Assembly: GCA_014379625.1 (NCBI GenBank)
Contig: JACMLJ010000071.1
Coordinates: 50,756 to 114,755, forward strand
Reading direction: 5' to 3'
Source of the DNA: Ferruginibacter sp.
GTDB lineage: Bacteria > Bacteroidota > Bacteroidia > Chitinophagales > Chitinophagaceae
Length of the DNA: 64,000 nucleotides
Shown here in pieces: positions 18,166-27,340 of the stretch; the stretch's first letter is position 1, and each line of letters opens with the position of its first letter. The position numbers were made by a program, and so were the translations under genes. The notes beneath the pieces were generated by a model that saw nothing but the letters and a program-made list of their open reading frames with translations, ran no database searches and had not been told where the DNA came from.

Positions 18166-18692
18166 AAGTTTTATTTGATAATGAATTTCGTTAAATGCTG
18201 TTATATAAAAAAAATAAAATTTTCCACAGTTGTGGATTCATGAAGATAAAAATAGTAAACCGTGGTGGTTTCATAAGTTTTGGTGGGTATCTCCCAAATT
18301 GTCATTCCATTTACAACAGGGATTAAAAAGTTGCCCATATCTGGCAACCGGATATGGAATACACCCTGCTATTTTTTGATGATCCTGAATACATTTGAAA
18401 CATTTAATTTTGAACCGGCAATCAAACAGGCAAAATTAATTCGGCTTAGGGCCTGGCAAAATACCGCCAAACATAAATAGGTACCGGCAGTTGGGCGCCA
18501 GCGGTTTAGGGCCGCTGTTAGCGCATTTGTTGTTAACTTGTAGATTATATTTTCACCAGGTAACCAGGGGATACGCTATGCAAATGCTCCCCTGTACGCC
18601 AATCATGAAAAAAGCAAATAACTGTTGGTTTTCAAAACAAAAATAGTAAACACGTAATAAACATCAGGTACCAAAAAGATTTCATCTTAAAT
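18166..18692. other. 527-bp intergenic region upstream of xdhC
   Basis: The 66-codon ORF at 18280-18480 does not look like protein. Two spots are GC-richer than the rest: 18482-18530 (GCCAGCGG..CCGCTG pairing) and 18567-18594, where AGGGGA pairs with TCCCCT around a 16-nt loop. No known riboswitch consensus was recognised. Confidence 0.4.
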
Positions 18693-19811
18693 ATGAAAGA
18701 AATAAAGGCAATCATTAAAGCCTGCGATATGATTGAAAAAACCAACACGCATGCAGCACTGGCAACAGTTGTAAGAGTGGAAGGTTCATCTTATCGCAGC
18801 ACAGGTGCAAGGATGCTGGTAATGGACAATGGCAGGTGGGTTGGTGGCATAAGTGGGGGATGCCTGGAAGGTGACGCACTGAAACGGGCCAGGATAGCCA
18901 TGGCAAAATCAATATCAACACTGATTACTTATGATACAACGGAGGGTGATGCCTACCAGATCGGTGTAGGCCTGGGATGCAATGGTGTTATTGATGTATT
19001 GTTTACCCCGTTGAATTTTTCGGATAAGAATAACCCGGTAGAAATTTTAAAGTCGTGCGTCGCTGCAAGCAGGCAAACACATGTATTGATAACCATCACC
19101 CGCCTGGAAGGTAACTGGATGAATTTAATGACCGGGCAAACCATAAAATATACCAGCCCGGAAAGCCTCGGTTTTTTTGGAAATGACTGGCTGGCAGAGC
19201 AATGCATAAATACGGTTAACCGGCAACTTGCTGAAAACAAATCTGCACCACAAAATTTCCTGCTCGAAGATGGACGCAAAATAGAAACATTCATCGAAAT
19301 ACTACCCCCGGAAATCAACCTGGTAATAATGGGGTACCAGTATGATGTGTACCCACTAAGCAGACTGGTAAAAGAAATCGGTTGGCGGGTAACCATTGTA
19401 GCCAGTCCGCAAAAACTGAACGCCACCATTATTGCAATTGCTGATGAAGTGATTGAGCCCGAAAGTTTTACAAACCTGCCTGTTGATGAGCATACCGTTA
19501 TTATTTTGATGTCGCACGACTATAAAACAGACAAATACAATTTACCAAAGGCACTGGCGACAGCGGCGCCTTATATCGGGATGCTGGGACCGAGGGTACG
19601 TTCAGAAAAAATATGGCGCGAACTGGAGGAAGAAGGCATCCCGATATCGGCTGAAAATTTAAACCGCATTCACGCACCCATCGGGTTGGATATTGGCGCC
19701 GTAACACCCGAAGAAATCGCGCTGTCACTGGCCGCCGAAGTAAGGGCATCGCTCTCAAAAAGGAATGGCGGTTTCCTGAGGCTTCGAACCGCAAGTATTC
19801 ATGAACGATAG
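18693..19811 (+). CDS. XdhC/CoxI family protein
   Basis: XdhC-type proteins bind and sulfurylate molybdenum cofactor for insertion into xanthine dehydrogenase-like enzymes. The 372-residue protein has the N-terminal XdhC_CoxI domain (ATVVRVEGSSYRSTGARMLV, GGISGGCLEGD) and a C-terminal Rossmann domain (LVIMGYQYDVYPLSRLVKEIGW, IGMLGPRVRSEKIW). No molybdenum hydroxylase, mocA or mob gene occurs in the window, so it may act on an enzyme encoded elsewhere. It is followed 93 bp later by a HAD gene on the same strand. Confidence 0.88.
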   Translation: MKEIKAIIKACDMIEKTNTHAALATVVRVEGSSYRSTGARMLVMDNGRWVGGISGGCLEGDALKRARIAMAKSISTLITYDTTEGDAYQIGVGLGCNGVIDVLFTPLNFSDKNNPVEILKSCVAASRQTHVLITITRLEGNWMNLMTGQTIKYTSPESLGFFGNDWLAEQCINTVNRQLAENKSAPQNFLLEDGRKIETFIEILPPEINLVIMGYQYDVYPLSRLVKEIGWRVTIVASPQKLNATIIAIADEVIEPESFTNLPVDEHTVIILMSHDYKTDKYNLPKALATAAPYIGMLGPRVRSEKIWRELEEEGIPISAENLNRIHAPIGLDIGAVTPEEIALSLAAEVRASLSKRNGGFLRLRTASIHER

Positions 19812-19904
19812 CCGGAAGCGGATCGTAATTTTTACTAATACTTTCAAAGGATTGGTGACAGTTAAAAAGATAAGGCGCCAACTTTCAACCATCAACAGTC
19901 AACC

Positions 19905-20555
19905 ATGAACTTCTTATTCGACCTCAACGGCACCATGATCAATGATATGAACTATCATATTACAGCATGGCACGATATCCTAAATAGCCTCGGAGCCAAT
20001 ATTACTATGGCGCAGATGAAGGAGGAATGTTATGGTAAAAATGAAGAGCTGCTTGAACGGATATTTCCAGGCAGGTTTTCTGCAGATAAAAAAAAGCAGA
20101 TGTCCATTGAAAAAGAGAAAGCCTACCAGGAAGCATACAGGCCGGAGCTTGCGCTGATCAAAGGGCTTCCCGCTTTTTTACAGGCGGCTAAGGAGCGTGA
20201 TATACCCATGGCCATTGGTTCGGCGGCCATTCTGTTCAATATTGATTTTGTACTGGACGGATTAAATATCCGTTCTTTTTTTGTTTCCATTGTAAGCGCA
20301 GATGATGTTTCCTTCAGCAAACCTCATCCCGAAACTTACCTGAAATGTGCCAATTTACTGGGTAAAAATCCAGGTGACTGTATAGTATTTGAAGATTCGC
20401 CGAAGGGTGTGGAAGCCGTGGCCAATGCGGGGATGCGGTCTGTTGTAATCACCACCATGCACGCAAAAGAAGAATTTGGCCAATTTAACAATGTTATTTT
20501 TTTTATTGAGGATTACACCGATCAGCAGTTGAATATATTGCTCAAAAAATCGTAA
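19905..20555 (+). CDS. HAD-superfamily hydrolase, beta-phosphoglucomutase-like, with DLNGT motif
   Basis: The 216-residue protein has the HAD Rossmann fold with a helical cap of the beta-PGM/phosphatase subclass: motif I FLFDLNGTMIN, motif II PMAIGSAA, Lys in SFSKPHPETYLKCA, motif IV VFEDSPKGVEAVANAGM. Motif I is DxNGT, not DxDGT: the second Asp, the general acid/base of phosphatases and mutases, is Asn. It may therefore have altered or no phosphatase activity. Its neighbour xdhC suggests no clear pathway. The sugar porter terminator lies just downstream on the other strand. Confidence 0.82.
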   Translation: MNFLFDLNGTMINDMNYHITAWHDILNSLGANITMAQMKEECYGKNEELLERIFPGRFSADKKKQMSIEKEKAYQEAYRPELALIKGLPAFLQAAKERDIPMAIGSAAILFNIDFVLDGLNIRSFFVSIVSADDVSFSKPHPETYLKCANLLGKNPGDCIVFEDSPKGVEAVANAGMRSVVITTMHAKEEFGQFNNVIFFIEDYTDQQLNILLKKS

Positions 20556-20580
20556 ACCAATTTGCATTAATTTATACAAT

Positions 20581-20618
20581 AAAAAAAAGTCCCGGAATCC
20601 AAAGATGGATTCCGGGAC
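20581..20618 (-). terminator. Strong intrinsic terminator of the xyl operon
   Basis: A perfect 12-bp stem GTCCCGGAATCC / GGATTCCGGGAC (20589-20600 with 20607-20618), loop of 6 nt. On the minus strand it is followed by an eight-T run, so it ends transcripts from the sugar porter gene; it also separates the convergent HAD gene. Confidence 0.92.
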
Positions 20619-20659
20619 GATTATTGAATACCCGCCATATGCAGGAAATGGGATTAATT

Positions 20660-22060
20660 TTATTTTCTCCAGAGTTTACTCATATCTTCTAAAGTTTTCC
20701 CTTTGGTTTCGGGTACCATCTTCCAAACAAAGATGGCTGACAAAACGCTCATTACCCCGTACAGGCAATACGTGAATGTCATGCTAACGGATTGTAATGC
20801 AGGAAAACTGGACGACACAATAAAGTTAGAAATCCATTGGGCTGCAACAGCGATGGCAATTGCTTTTCCACGAATGGTGTTGGGGAATATTTCAGCAATC
20901 AGCACCCAGCAAATCGGCCCCCACGACATCATAAAAGAAGCGGAGTAGATGACGATGAAAATTAAAGTACTTACGCCAATAATTTGCAGGTAAGCCAATA
21001 ATCCAATAGCAAACATACCGATAGCCATACCCACCGAACCAATAATCAACAAAGGTTTACGGCCGAATTTATCTACTGTAAAAATTGCCACCAATGTGAA
21101 TATAATATTGATAAAACCCATGATAACGGTTTGATACATGGCGGCATCATTACCAAATCCAAGCCCTTTAAAAATGGTAGGCGCATAATAAAGCACTACG
21201 TTGATACCCACCGCCTGCTGGAAAACCGACAAAAGAATCCCGATAATCAAAACCTTCCAACCGTAGGCAAGTACTTTTTCAATCTTTTCATGAGCAGAAT
21301 TTTTGATATCCTGCAAAATTTCTTTGGCCTTAAGGGAACCATTGATTTTTGAAAGCACAAGCAACGCTTTTTCCTGCTGACCCGCCAGCGCAAGAAAACG
21401 GGGAGTTTCAGGAACTAAAAACAATAAGAAACCAAACAAAGCGGCAGGTACGGCATTGGAGGCAAACATATAGCGCCATCCCGTAGCATCAATCCATTCG
21501 GTAGTTTCCCCTTTTGTGATAAAATAATTTACAAAATACACGATCAGCATACCGAAAATAATTGCAAACTGGTTCCAGGAAACTAATTTACCACGAATTT
21601 CGGCGGGGGCAATTTCGGCAATATACATGGGGCAGATAGCTGAAGCCAACCCAACACCGATACCACCAATAATGCGATAAATATTGAATGCAATGAGAAC
21701 AGGGACCGAGCCATCGCCTTTTGTAAAAAAGAAAACTTCCGGGTAAGCAGCTCCCAACGCCGAAACAAAAAACAAAACGGCGGCGATCAACAGCGAATTT
21801 TTACGACCAAAATTAGTGGCAAAAACACCCGAGATAGCGCTGCCGATAATACAACCGATCAAGGCACTCGAAACGGTGGCGCCGTGATAAAATGTAGCCA
21901 TACCACCAAATGTAGCTTCATCCAAATGGAAAACTGTTTTTAACGAATCCACTGCGCCCGAAATAACGGCTGTGTCGTATCCGAATAACAAGCCACCCAG
22001 CGTAGCTACCAAAGTAATGCCGAAAATATAAGATTTACTTCCACTATTTGTGTTTATCAT
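20660..22060 (-). CDS. Sugar porter family MFS transporter (xylose:H+ symporter-like)
   Basis: A twelve-TM major facilitator of the sugar porter family: GGLLFGYDTAVISGA in TM1, FGRKNSLL after TM2/3, PETPRFLAL before the central loop, QQAVGINVVLYYAPTIF in TM7, DKFGRKPLL, and the PETKGKTLEDM end. The QQ..GIN block and the position after xylA indicate a XylE-type D-xylose importer. The ORF track opens at a GTG; ATG 22060 (MINTNSGSKSYIFG) is more likely. It is the last gene of the xylB-xylA-transporter operon. Glucose transport cannot be excluded. Confidence 0.87.
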   Translation of the reverse strand: MINTNSGSKSYIFGITLVATLGGLLFGYDTAVISGAVDSLKTVFHLDEATFGGMATFYHGATVSSALIGCIIGSAISGVFATNFGRKNSLLIAAVLFFVSALGAAYPEVFFFTKGDGSVPVLIAFNIYRIIGGIGVGLASAICPMYIAEIAPAEIRGKLVSWNQFAIIFGMLIVYFVNYFITKGETTEWIDATGWRYMFASNAVPAALFGFLLFLVPETPRFLALAGQQEKALLVLSKINGSLKAKEILQDIKNSAHEKIEKVLAYGWKVLIIGILLSVFQQAVGINVVLYYAPTIFKGLGFGNDAAMYQTVIMGFINIIFTLVAIFTVDKFGRKPLLIIGSVGMAIGMFAIGLLAYLQIIGVSTLIFIVIYSASFMMSWGPICWVLIAEIFPNTIRGKAIAIAVAAQWISNFIVSSSFPALQSVSMTFTYCLYGVMSVLSAIFVWKMVPETKGKTLEDMSKLWRK

Positions 22061-22162
22061 ACTATTGATTTTGGATGTAAGCACCAGGACTGTAAAAGAA
22101 ATTCTTCTACTGGTATTGGCGCCTGGTTGGTAATTGCCTGGTTATAAATAAACCCGCTATCC

Positions 22163-23491
22163 TTAAATAAACCGGTTAACAATATTCTCAAAATATTCCT
22201 GTTTACCGCTAATGGTTGCAGGTTCGCCACTTGCTATCGCGTAGGCATGAAGGTCTTCCAAAGACAATTTGCCTTCTTCAAATTCTTTGCCTTTACCAGT
22301 ATCAAAACTTGCATAGCGCTCGGTCCGTAATTTTTTATATTCACTTTTATTCAGGATATCATCCGCTACAATCAATGCCCTTGCAAATGTGTCCATTCCG
22401 CCAATATGAGCATGAAACAAATCAGCGGCATCGGTTGAGTTACGCCTGATCTTTGCATCAAAATTGATTCCTCCCCCGGCTAACCCGCCAGCTTCTAACA
22501 CTACCAGCATCGCTTCTGCCAGTTCGTTCACATTGTTTGGAAACTGGTCGGTATCCCATCCATTCTGGTAATCGCCCCTGTTGGCATCCATACTGCCCAA
22601 TACCCCAGCATCTGCTGCTACCTGCAATTCGTGCTGAAAGGTATGGCCCGCAAGTGTTGCATGGTTTACTTCAATGTTGAGTTTAAAATCGCCCAGCAAA
22701 TCATACTGGCGTAAAAACCCAATCACTGTTTCACTGTCATAATCGTATTGATGCTTGCTGGGTTCACAGGGTTTTGGTTCTATAAAAAAAGTTCCCGTAA
22801 AGCCATTCTTTCTTGCATAATCTTTTGCGGTATGTAAAAATTTAGCGAAGTGTTCTTTCTCCCTTTTCATATTGGTATTCAGCAAACTCATATACCCTTC
22901 ACGGCCACCCCAGAAAACATAATTCTCGCCTTTCAATTCAATGGTGGCATCTAGCGCCGCTTTTAACTGTGCACCCGCATGTGCCAGTACCTGGAAATCA
23001 GGATTAGTGGAGGCGCCATTCATATACCTTTTGCTGGAAAATAAATTAGCAGTGCCCCACAACAGCTTAACGCCGCTTGCGGCCTGTTTTTCTTTTAAAT
23101 AAGCGGTGATAGCCTGTAATCTTTTTTCGTTATCCTTTACATCGCTGGTGTATTCCACCAGGTCTACATCGTGAAAACAATAAAATGGCAGGCCCAGTTT
23201 GGTTATAAATTCAAAGGCGGCATCAGCCTTTTCCTTTGCCTTTGCTACCGGGTCGGTATTGGTACTCCATGCATGCAATTGGGTTGGCTCACCAAAGGGA
23301 TCAGCGCCATTGGCGCCAAATGAATGCCACCAGGCACAGGCAAACCTCAGGTATTCTTTCATGGGTTTACCAGCCACTACTTTGTTTTCATCATACCAGC
23401 GAAATGCCAATGGATTATCGCTTTCCAGGCCCTCGAATTTTATCTGTCCGATGCCCTTAAAAAATTCTTTGTTTCCGGTTATTACTGACAT
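22163..23491 (-). CDS. xylA: Xylose isomerase
   Basis: The enzyme converts D-xylose to D-xylulose in the cytoplasm using two divalent metals. The 442-residue TIM-barrel protein is of the longer class II size, with catalytic-region motifs YCFHDVDLV (His/Asp pair), [34 protein letters not shown] and [20 protein letters not shown], all metal or substrate ligands. It lies between xylB and the transporter on the minus strand with gaps of about 140 and 100 bp. Confidence 0.96.
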   Translation of the reverse strand: MSVITGNKEFFKGIGQIKFEGLESDNPLAFRWYDENKVVAGKPMKEYLRFACAWWHSFGANGADPFGEPTQLHAWSTNTDPVAKAKEKADAAFEFITKLGLPFYCFHDVDLVEYTSDVKDNEKRLQAITAYLKEKQAASGVKLLWGTANLFSSKRYMNGASTNPDFQVLAHAGAQLKAALDATIELKGENYVFWGGREGYMSLLNTNMKREKEHFAKFLHTAKDYARKNGFTGTFFIEPKPCEPSKHQYDYDSETVIGFLRQYDLLGDFKLNIEVNHATLAGHTFQHELQVAADAGVLGSMDANRGDYQNGWDTDQFPNNVNELAEAMLVVLEAGGLAGGGINFDAKIRRNSTDAADLFHAHIGGMDTFARALIVADDILNKSEYKKLRTERYASFDTGKGKEFEEGKLSLEDLHAYAIASGEPATISGKQEYFENIVNRFI

Positions 23492-23632
23492 ATTTTTTAA
23501 TTTGCCCCTATCCGTTAGTGTTGGATAAGGAGGTTTACGATGTAGATTTGATTATTTATTATACCAACTTAAAATTTAACCTAACCTCATTTTAACTGTT
23601 GCTAAAAATTATACGCTGCGAAGACCTCCACA

Positions 23633-25108
23633 TCAGGAGCCGGGGGCCAGCAATGCCTTCCACTCGCCGTACAATTGATCATACAATACATTTTGCGTGG
23701 GCTCCACCAACGCCAGCGGGGTGGTATTCACAAAGGCTTCCTTTGCTGTTTTGTAATAACCCGCACCTATACCCGCACCTTTTGCAGCGCCTACGCTTCC
23801 GTCGCAATCATGTAACTCAACTGGGACATTCGTGGCATTCACAAAACTTTGGGTGAATACCTCACTTAAAAACATATTGGCCTTACCTGCACGGATAACC
23901 GAAGGGCGCATGCCATTCTCCCGCATGATGTCTAACCCGTACCTGAAGGCGAACGCGATACCTTCCTGCGCGGCCCTGAATAAATGGGCCGGGCCATGAA
24001 CATTAAAGTCGATATTATGGATATGGCTTTGCACTAATTTATTTTCAAGCATCCTTTCGGCGCCGTTACCAAATGGCAGCATTTGCAACCCGTTACTGCC
24101 CGGTTCAATAGCGGCTGCAGCTTCATCCATTTGCCGGTACGAATATTTATTTCCCGTAATATTTTTTATCCAACTGTTTAGTATACCGGTACCGTTAATA
24201 CAAAGCAGCACACCGATCCTTTTCTGTGCCTCCAAAAAATTCACATGCGCAAAACTGTTGATCCGTGAGCGCTGGTCGTACACTAACTGGTCGCTTACCC
24301 CGTAAATAACTCCTGAAGTGCCTGCAGTAGCGGCTACTTCGCCGGGCTCCAGCACATTTAATGACAGTGCATTATTGGGCTGGTCGCCGGCTTTATAACT
24401 AACCGGGATGCCTGTACGCAGTGATAAATGTTTAGCTATCGCAGCAGTGATGGTACCATGCGAAGTAAAAACATCTTTCACTTCGGGGATCAGCGAAGTA
24501 TCAAAAGCAAAATAATCAAATACGTCTTGGGAAAGTTGCTGCTCTTTAAAATCCCAGAATATACCTTCACTTAAAGCCGAGATGCTGGTGGTAACCTGGC
24601 CGGTCAGCTTCATGGCTATAAAATCGCCAGGCAACATTACCTTATCAATTAAAGCATAGCGTTCGGGTTCATTTTCTTTTACCCAGGCAAGCTTGGCCGC
24701 GGTAAAATTCCCGGGAGAGTTTAGCAGGTGTTGCAAAGATTTTTCATGCCCAATTGCATCGAAGGCCTTATTGCCAATTTCTACGGCCCGGCTATCGCAC
24801 CAGATGATGCTGTCACGCAATGATTGCTGGTCCTTATCTACGCATACCAATCCATGCATCTGGTAGGCGATGCCAATGGCGATGATATCTTTTGGATCGT
24901 ATTTTTTACCGGCGTGCGCTTTCAGAATGGCCTGTTGTACATTTTCCCACCACATTTCCGGACTTTGCTCGGCCCATCCTTTCTGAAGTGAAGTTATTCC
25001 CGTTTCTGAATCGGGATACTGTACTGTAGTGATACATTGTTGAGTTTGCGCATCCACGATGGCAACTTTTATGGAGGAGGTCCCTACATCAATACCTAGT
25101 AATAGCAT
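23633..25108 (-). CDS. xylB: Xylulokinase
   Basis: The enzyme phosphorylates D-xylulose to xylulose-5-phosphate, feeding the pentose-phosphate genes present later in the window. FGGY kinase fold: LGIDVGTSSIKVAIVD phosphate loop at the N-terminus, YQMHGLVCVD, the AGDQPNNALSLNVLEPGEVAATAGTSGVIYGVS block (catalytic Asp in AGDQ) and the late GGY-equivalent region RAGKANMFLSEVFTQ. At 491 residues it is of usual size. It is the first gene of the operon, transcribed away from the AraC regulator. Confidence 0.94.
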   Translation of the reverse strand: MLLLGIDVGTSSIKVAIVDAQTQQCITTVQYPDSETGITSLQKGWAEQSPEMWWENVQQAILKAHAGKKYDPKDIIAIGIAYQMHGLVCVDKDQQSLRDSIIWCDSRAVEIGNKAFDAIGHEKSLQHLLNSPGNFTAAKLAWVKENEPERYALIDKVMLPGDFIAMKLTGQVTTSISALSEGIFWDFKEQQLSQDVFDYFAFDTSLIPEVKDVFTSHGTITAAIAKHLSLRTGIPVSYKAGDQPNNALSLNVLEPGEVAATAGTSGVIYGVSDQLVYDQRSRINSFAHVNFLEAQKRIGVLLCINGTGILNSWIKNITGNKYSYRQMDEAAAAIEPGSNGLQMLPFGNGAERMLENKLVQSHIHNIDFNVHGPAHLFRAAQEGIAFAFRYGLDIMRENGMRPSVIRAGKANMFLSEVFTQSFVNATNVPVELHDCDGSVGAAKGAGIGAGYYKTAKEAFVNTTPLALVEPTQNVLYDQLYGEWKALLAPGS

Positions 25109-25210
25109 ATGGCAATTTTAAAGGCTTTCATAAAAACAATCGAACTTGAGGATGTAAAGTTTCAACTATTAAAATTTGTTTACAACTGCTATCTATAAAA
25201 TAAAGTATGC

Positions 25211-25257
25211 TATCTTATCATATTTGCATAATTTTATTGTTGATTAATGATAAGATA
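25211..25257. promoter_or_regulatory. Inverted repeat in xylB-araC divergent promoter region
   Basis: TATCTTATCAT (25211-25221) and its exact reverse complement ATGATAAGATA (25247-25257) are separated by 25 bp, in the 222-bp space between divergent genes. Arm centres are about 36 bp apart. This is a likely binding site of the AraC-type regulator or a dimer of it. Confidence 0.6.
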
Positions 25258-25330
25258 ACAGCTAATCATCAGTCATGATGTATAAAGCCACAGGGAATTT
25301 GCTTTTTTCAAACACCTGATCAATATACTA

Positions 25331-26182
25331 ATGAAGACACTAATTCAAAAAATACACCTGGAAGAACACCAGTCATTTGCCTGCCGCAGTTACCGGACAC
25401 CCGATTTTGAAACCAACTGGCATAAACACGAAGAATTTGAACTGATTTTACTGGCGGAGGGATATGGCACCGCAATGATCGGCGATTATATTGGGGAGTA
25501 TAAGCCTGGCGATATTTATTTCCTCGCCGGAAATTTACCCCACTGGTTTAAAAAACAACATCACAAAATGACGGGTTGTTCGGTGGTACTTCATTTTAAA
25601 CAGAATATTTTTGGAAAGGAATTGCTGCAGCTACCTGAGCTGGAAAGCATCAACGACCTGCTAAAAAAAAATGACGGTATACAAATACAGCCGAAACTAA
25701 CAAAAGAAATATCGGCTATCATTTATGAAATGGAATCGTTGAAAGGATTTCAAAGGATAGGCTTGCTTTTACAATGTCTTCAAAAAATAAGTACCAGTCC
25801 GCATTATGTTACGGTAACGCAAAACTTTGAATCTACCAATGAAAATATTAACCCGGCAATTGAAAAGATTATCGACTTTTCATTTAAGCGATACCTAACA
25901 CCCATTACACTGCAACAGGTTGCTGATGTAGCAGCGATGAGTATCCCCACTTTCTGCCGTTTTTTTAAGAAGAATATAAAGAAGACTTATTTTGATTTTA
26001 TCCAGGACCTCAGGATCAGCCATGCCTGTAAACTGCTTACCAACAGCAATAAACCGGTGATGGAAATTTGTTACGAAAGCGGGTATAATAGCTGGGCGCA
26101 TTTCAGTAAACAGTTTAAGCAGGTAAAGAAAATGACACCCTCGGGGTTTAGGAAAGAGTTTGAGGGGAAAACCAATGTCTGA
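25331..26182 (+). CDS. AraC-family transcriptional regulator, probable xylose regulator
   Basis: The 283-residue protein has an N-terminal cupin sensor (HKHEEFELILLAEGYGTAMIG, KPGDIYFLAGNLPHWF) and a C-terminal double HTH (ITLQQVADVAAMSIPTFCRFFKK and VMEICYESGYNSWAHFSKQFKQV) ending with MTPSGFRKEF, the normal AraC family end. The divergent position to xylB and the inverted repeat between them suggest it controls the xyl genes, with xylose or a metabolite bound in the cupin (inference). It is not of the LacI-PBP XylR type. Confidence 0.88.
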   Translation: MKTLIQKIHLEEHQSFACRSYRTPDFETNWHKHEEFELILLAEGYGTAMIGDYIGEYKPGDIYFLAGNLPHWFKKQHHKMTGCSVVLHFKQNIFGKELLQLPELESINDLLKKNDGIQIQPKLTKEISAIIYEMESLKGFQRIGLLLQCLQKISTSPHYVTVTQNFESTNENINPAIEKIIDFSFKRYLTPITLQQVADVAAMSIPTFCRFFKKNIKKTYFDFIQDLRISHACKLLTNSNKPVMEICYESGYNSWAHFSKQFKQVKKMTPSGFRKEFEGKTNV

Positions 26183-26358
26183 ACTATGATTTTTAGGATT
26201 TGATGATTGTAAGATTTGCTATTTGTAGATTGCTGATTTTAGGATTTATGGGTACATTCCAGGTGATGAAATTTTATTCATGAAATTATTAAAAAAACTT
26301 CAATCCCTTATCTTCCTTTCATTCAATCCGCTCATCTGCTCATCCTATCATCCTTTAA
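26183..26358. repeat. Low-complexity TAGGATTTGATGATT repeat, inverted
   Basis: The space between the convergent AraC and dehydrogenase genes contains TTTTAGGATTTGATGATTG-like runs and, at its far end, their approximate reverse complement (AATCATCTAAATCCTAC). It may form a bidirectional transcription end; it is not coding. Confidence 0.5.
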
Positions 26359-27315
26359 TCATCTAAATCCTACTTCATTTTGCGGATGCCCCTTTAGTGC
26401 GGCTTTTACATTCTCTACAGTCGTTTGCATGATGCTGCTCCTTGCCTCAAAACTTATCCAGGCGTTATGTGGGGTTATGATGCAATTGGGCAAACCAATT
26501 AATGGATGCCCCGGCAGTGGGGGTTCTGCACTCAACACATCCAATGCCGCCCCGGCTAATTTACGTTTTTGCAAAGCGCCTGCAAGGTCCTTTTCAACAA
26601 TTAGCTGCCCCCTGGAAGTATTGATGAGAAAGCCTGTCGGTTTCATCAGTTCCAGCATTTCTTTATTGATGAAACCCCTGTTATCTTCCGTCAGCGGACA
26701 ATGAACCGAAATAAAATCAGCCTGCATAAACAACTCGTGAAGTTTAACCGGCGTCCAGTCCTTTAACCCCTTTTTGCCATGGAAATAGATCACTTTCATA
26801 CCAAATGCCATTGCTATCATCGCCACCTGCGTTCCAATTTTTCCAAGACCGATGATCCCGATTATTTTATTTTTCAGCTCTGTGAGCGGTTGCTTTGAAT
26901 AACACCAGTCGGGCGATCGGTACCATTCGCCGGCCTGCACTGAAGCTGCATTGGCACCTGCGTGATTGGATAATTCAAGCAACAAAGCGAAAGTGTGCTG
27001 GGCTACCGAATGCGTACCATAGGCGGGTACATTGCAAACGGTAATGCCCTTTTTTTTAGCGGCGGCAATATCAATCACATTATAACCAGTTGCGGTAACG
27101 GCAATAAGCTTTAGCTTACCTGCTGCTTCCATTACAGCGGAAGATACCGGTGTTTTGTTGGTGATAATCACTGTGGCATTCCTGCACCTTCCCAATACCT
27201 CATCAACCGGAGTGCGGTCATAATAGATCACTTCGCCCAGTTCATCCAATGCTTTCCAGCTCAGATCCCCGGGATTCAGCGTAAACCCATCTGTAATAAC
27301 TATCCGTAATTTCAT
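26359..27315 (-). CDS. D-2-hydroxyacid dehydrogenase
   Basis: An NAD(P)-dependent oxidoreductase of the phosphoglycerate/glycerate dehydrogenase family. The NAD motif is GIIGLGKIGTQVAMIAMAFGMKVIYF (GxGxxG). Catalytic residues are the Arg in LINTSRGQLI, the Glu in LDVLSAEPPL, and His in IITPHNAWIS. The 318-residue length and the block NVPAYGTHSVAQHTFALLLEL resemble glycerate/hydroxypyruvate dehydrogenases. It is 25 bp downstream of the Gfo/Idh gene on the same strand, and may act on a related hydroxy acid. Confidence 0.88.
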   Translation of the reverse strand: MKLRIVITDGFTLNPGDLSWKALDELGEVIYYDRTPVDEVLGRCRNATVIITNKTPVSSAVMEAAGKLKLIAVTATGYNVIDIAAAKKKGITVCNVPAYGTHSVAQHTFALLLELSNHAGANAASVQAGEWYRSPDWCYSKQPLTELKNKIIGIIGLGKIGTQVAMIAMAFGMKVIYFHGKKGLKDWTPVKLHELFMQADFISVHCPLTEDNRGFINKEMLELMKPTGFLINTSRGQLIVEKDLAGALQKRKLAGAALDVLSAEPPLPGHPLIGLPNCIITPHNAWISFEARSSIMQTTVENVKAALKGHPQNEVGFR

Positions 27316-27340
27316 TTAAGTTAGCTATGTATCGCGTTAG

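Noticed and set aside
18280-18480. 66-codon ORF upstream of xdhC
   Set aside because: No recognisable protein pattern, no ribosome or promoter signal, and isolated in A/T-rich DNA.
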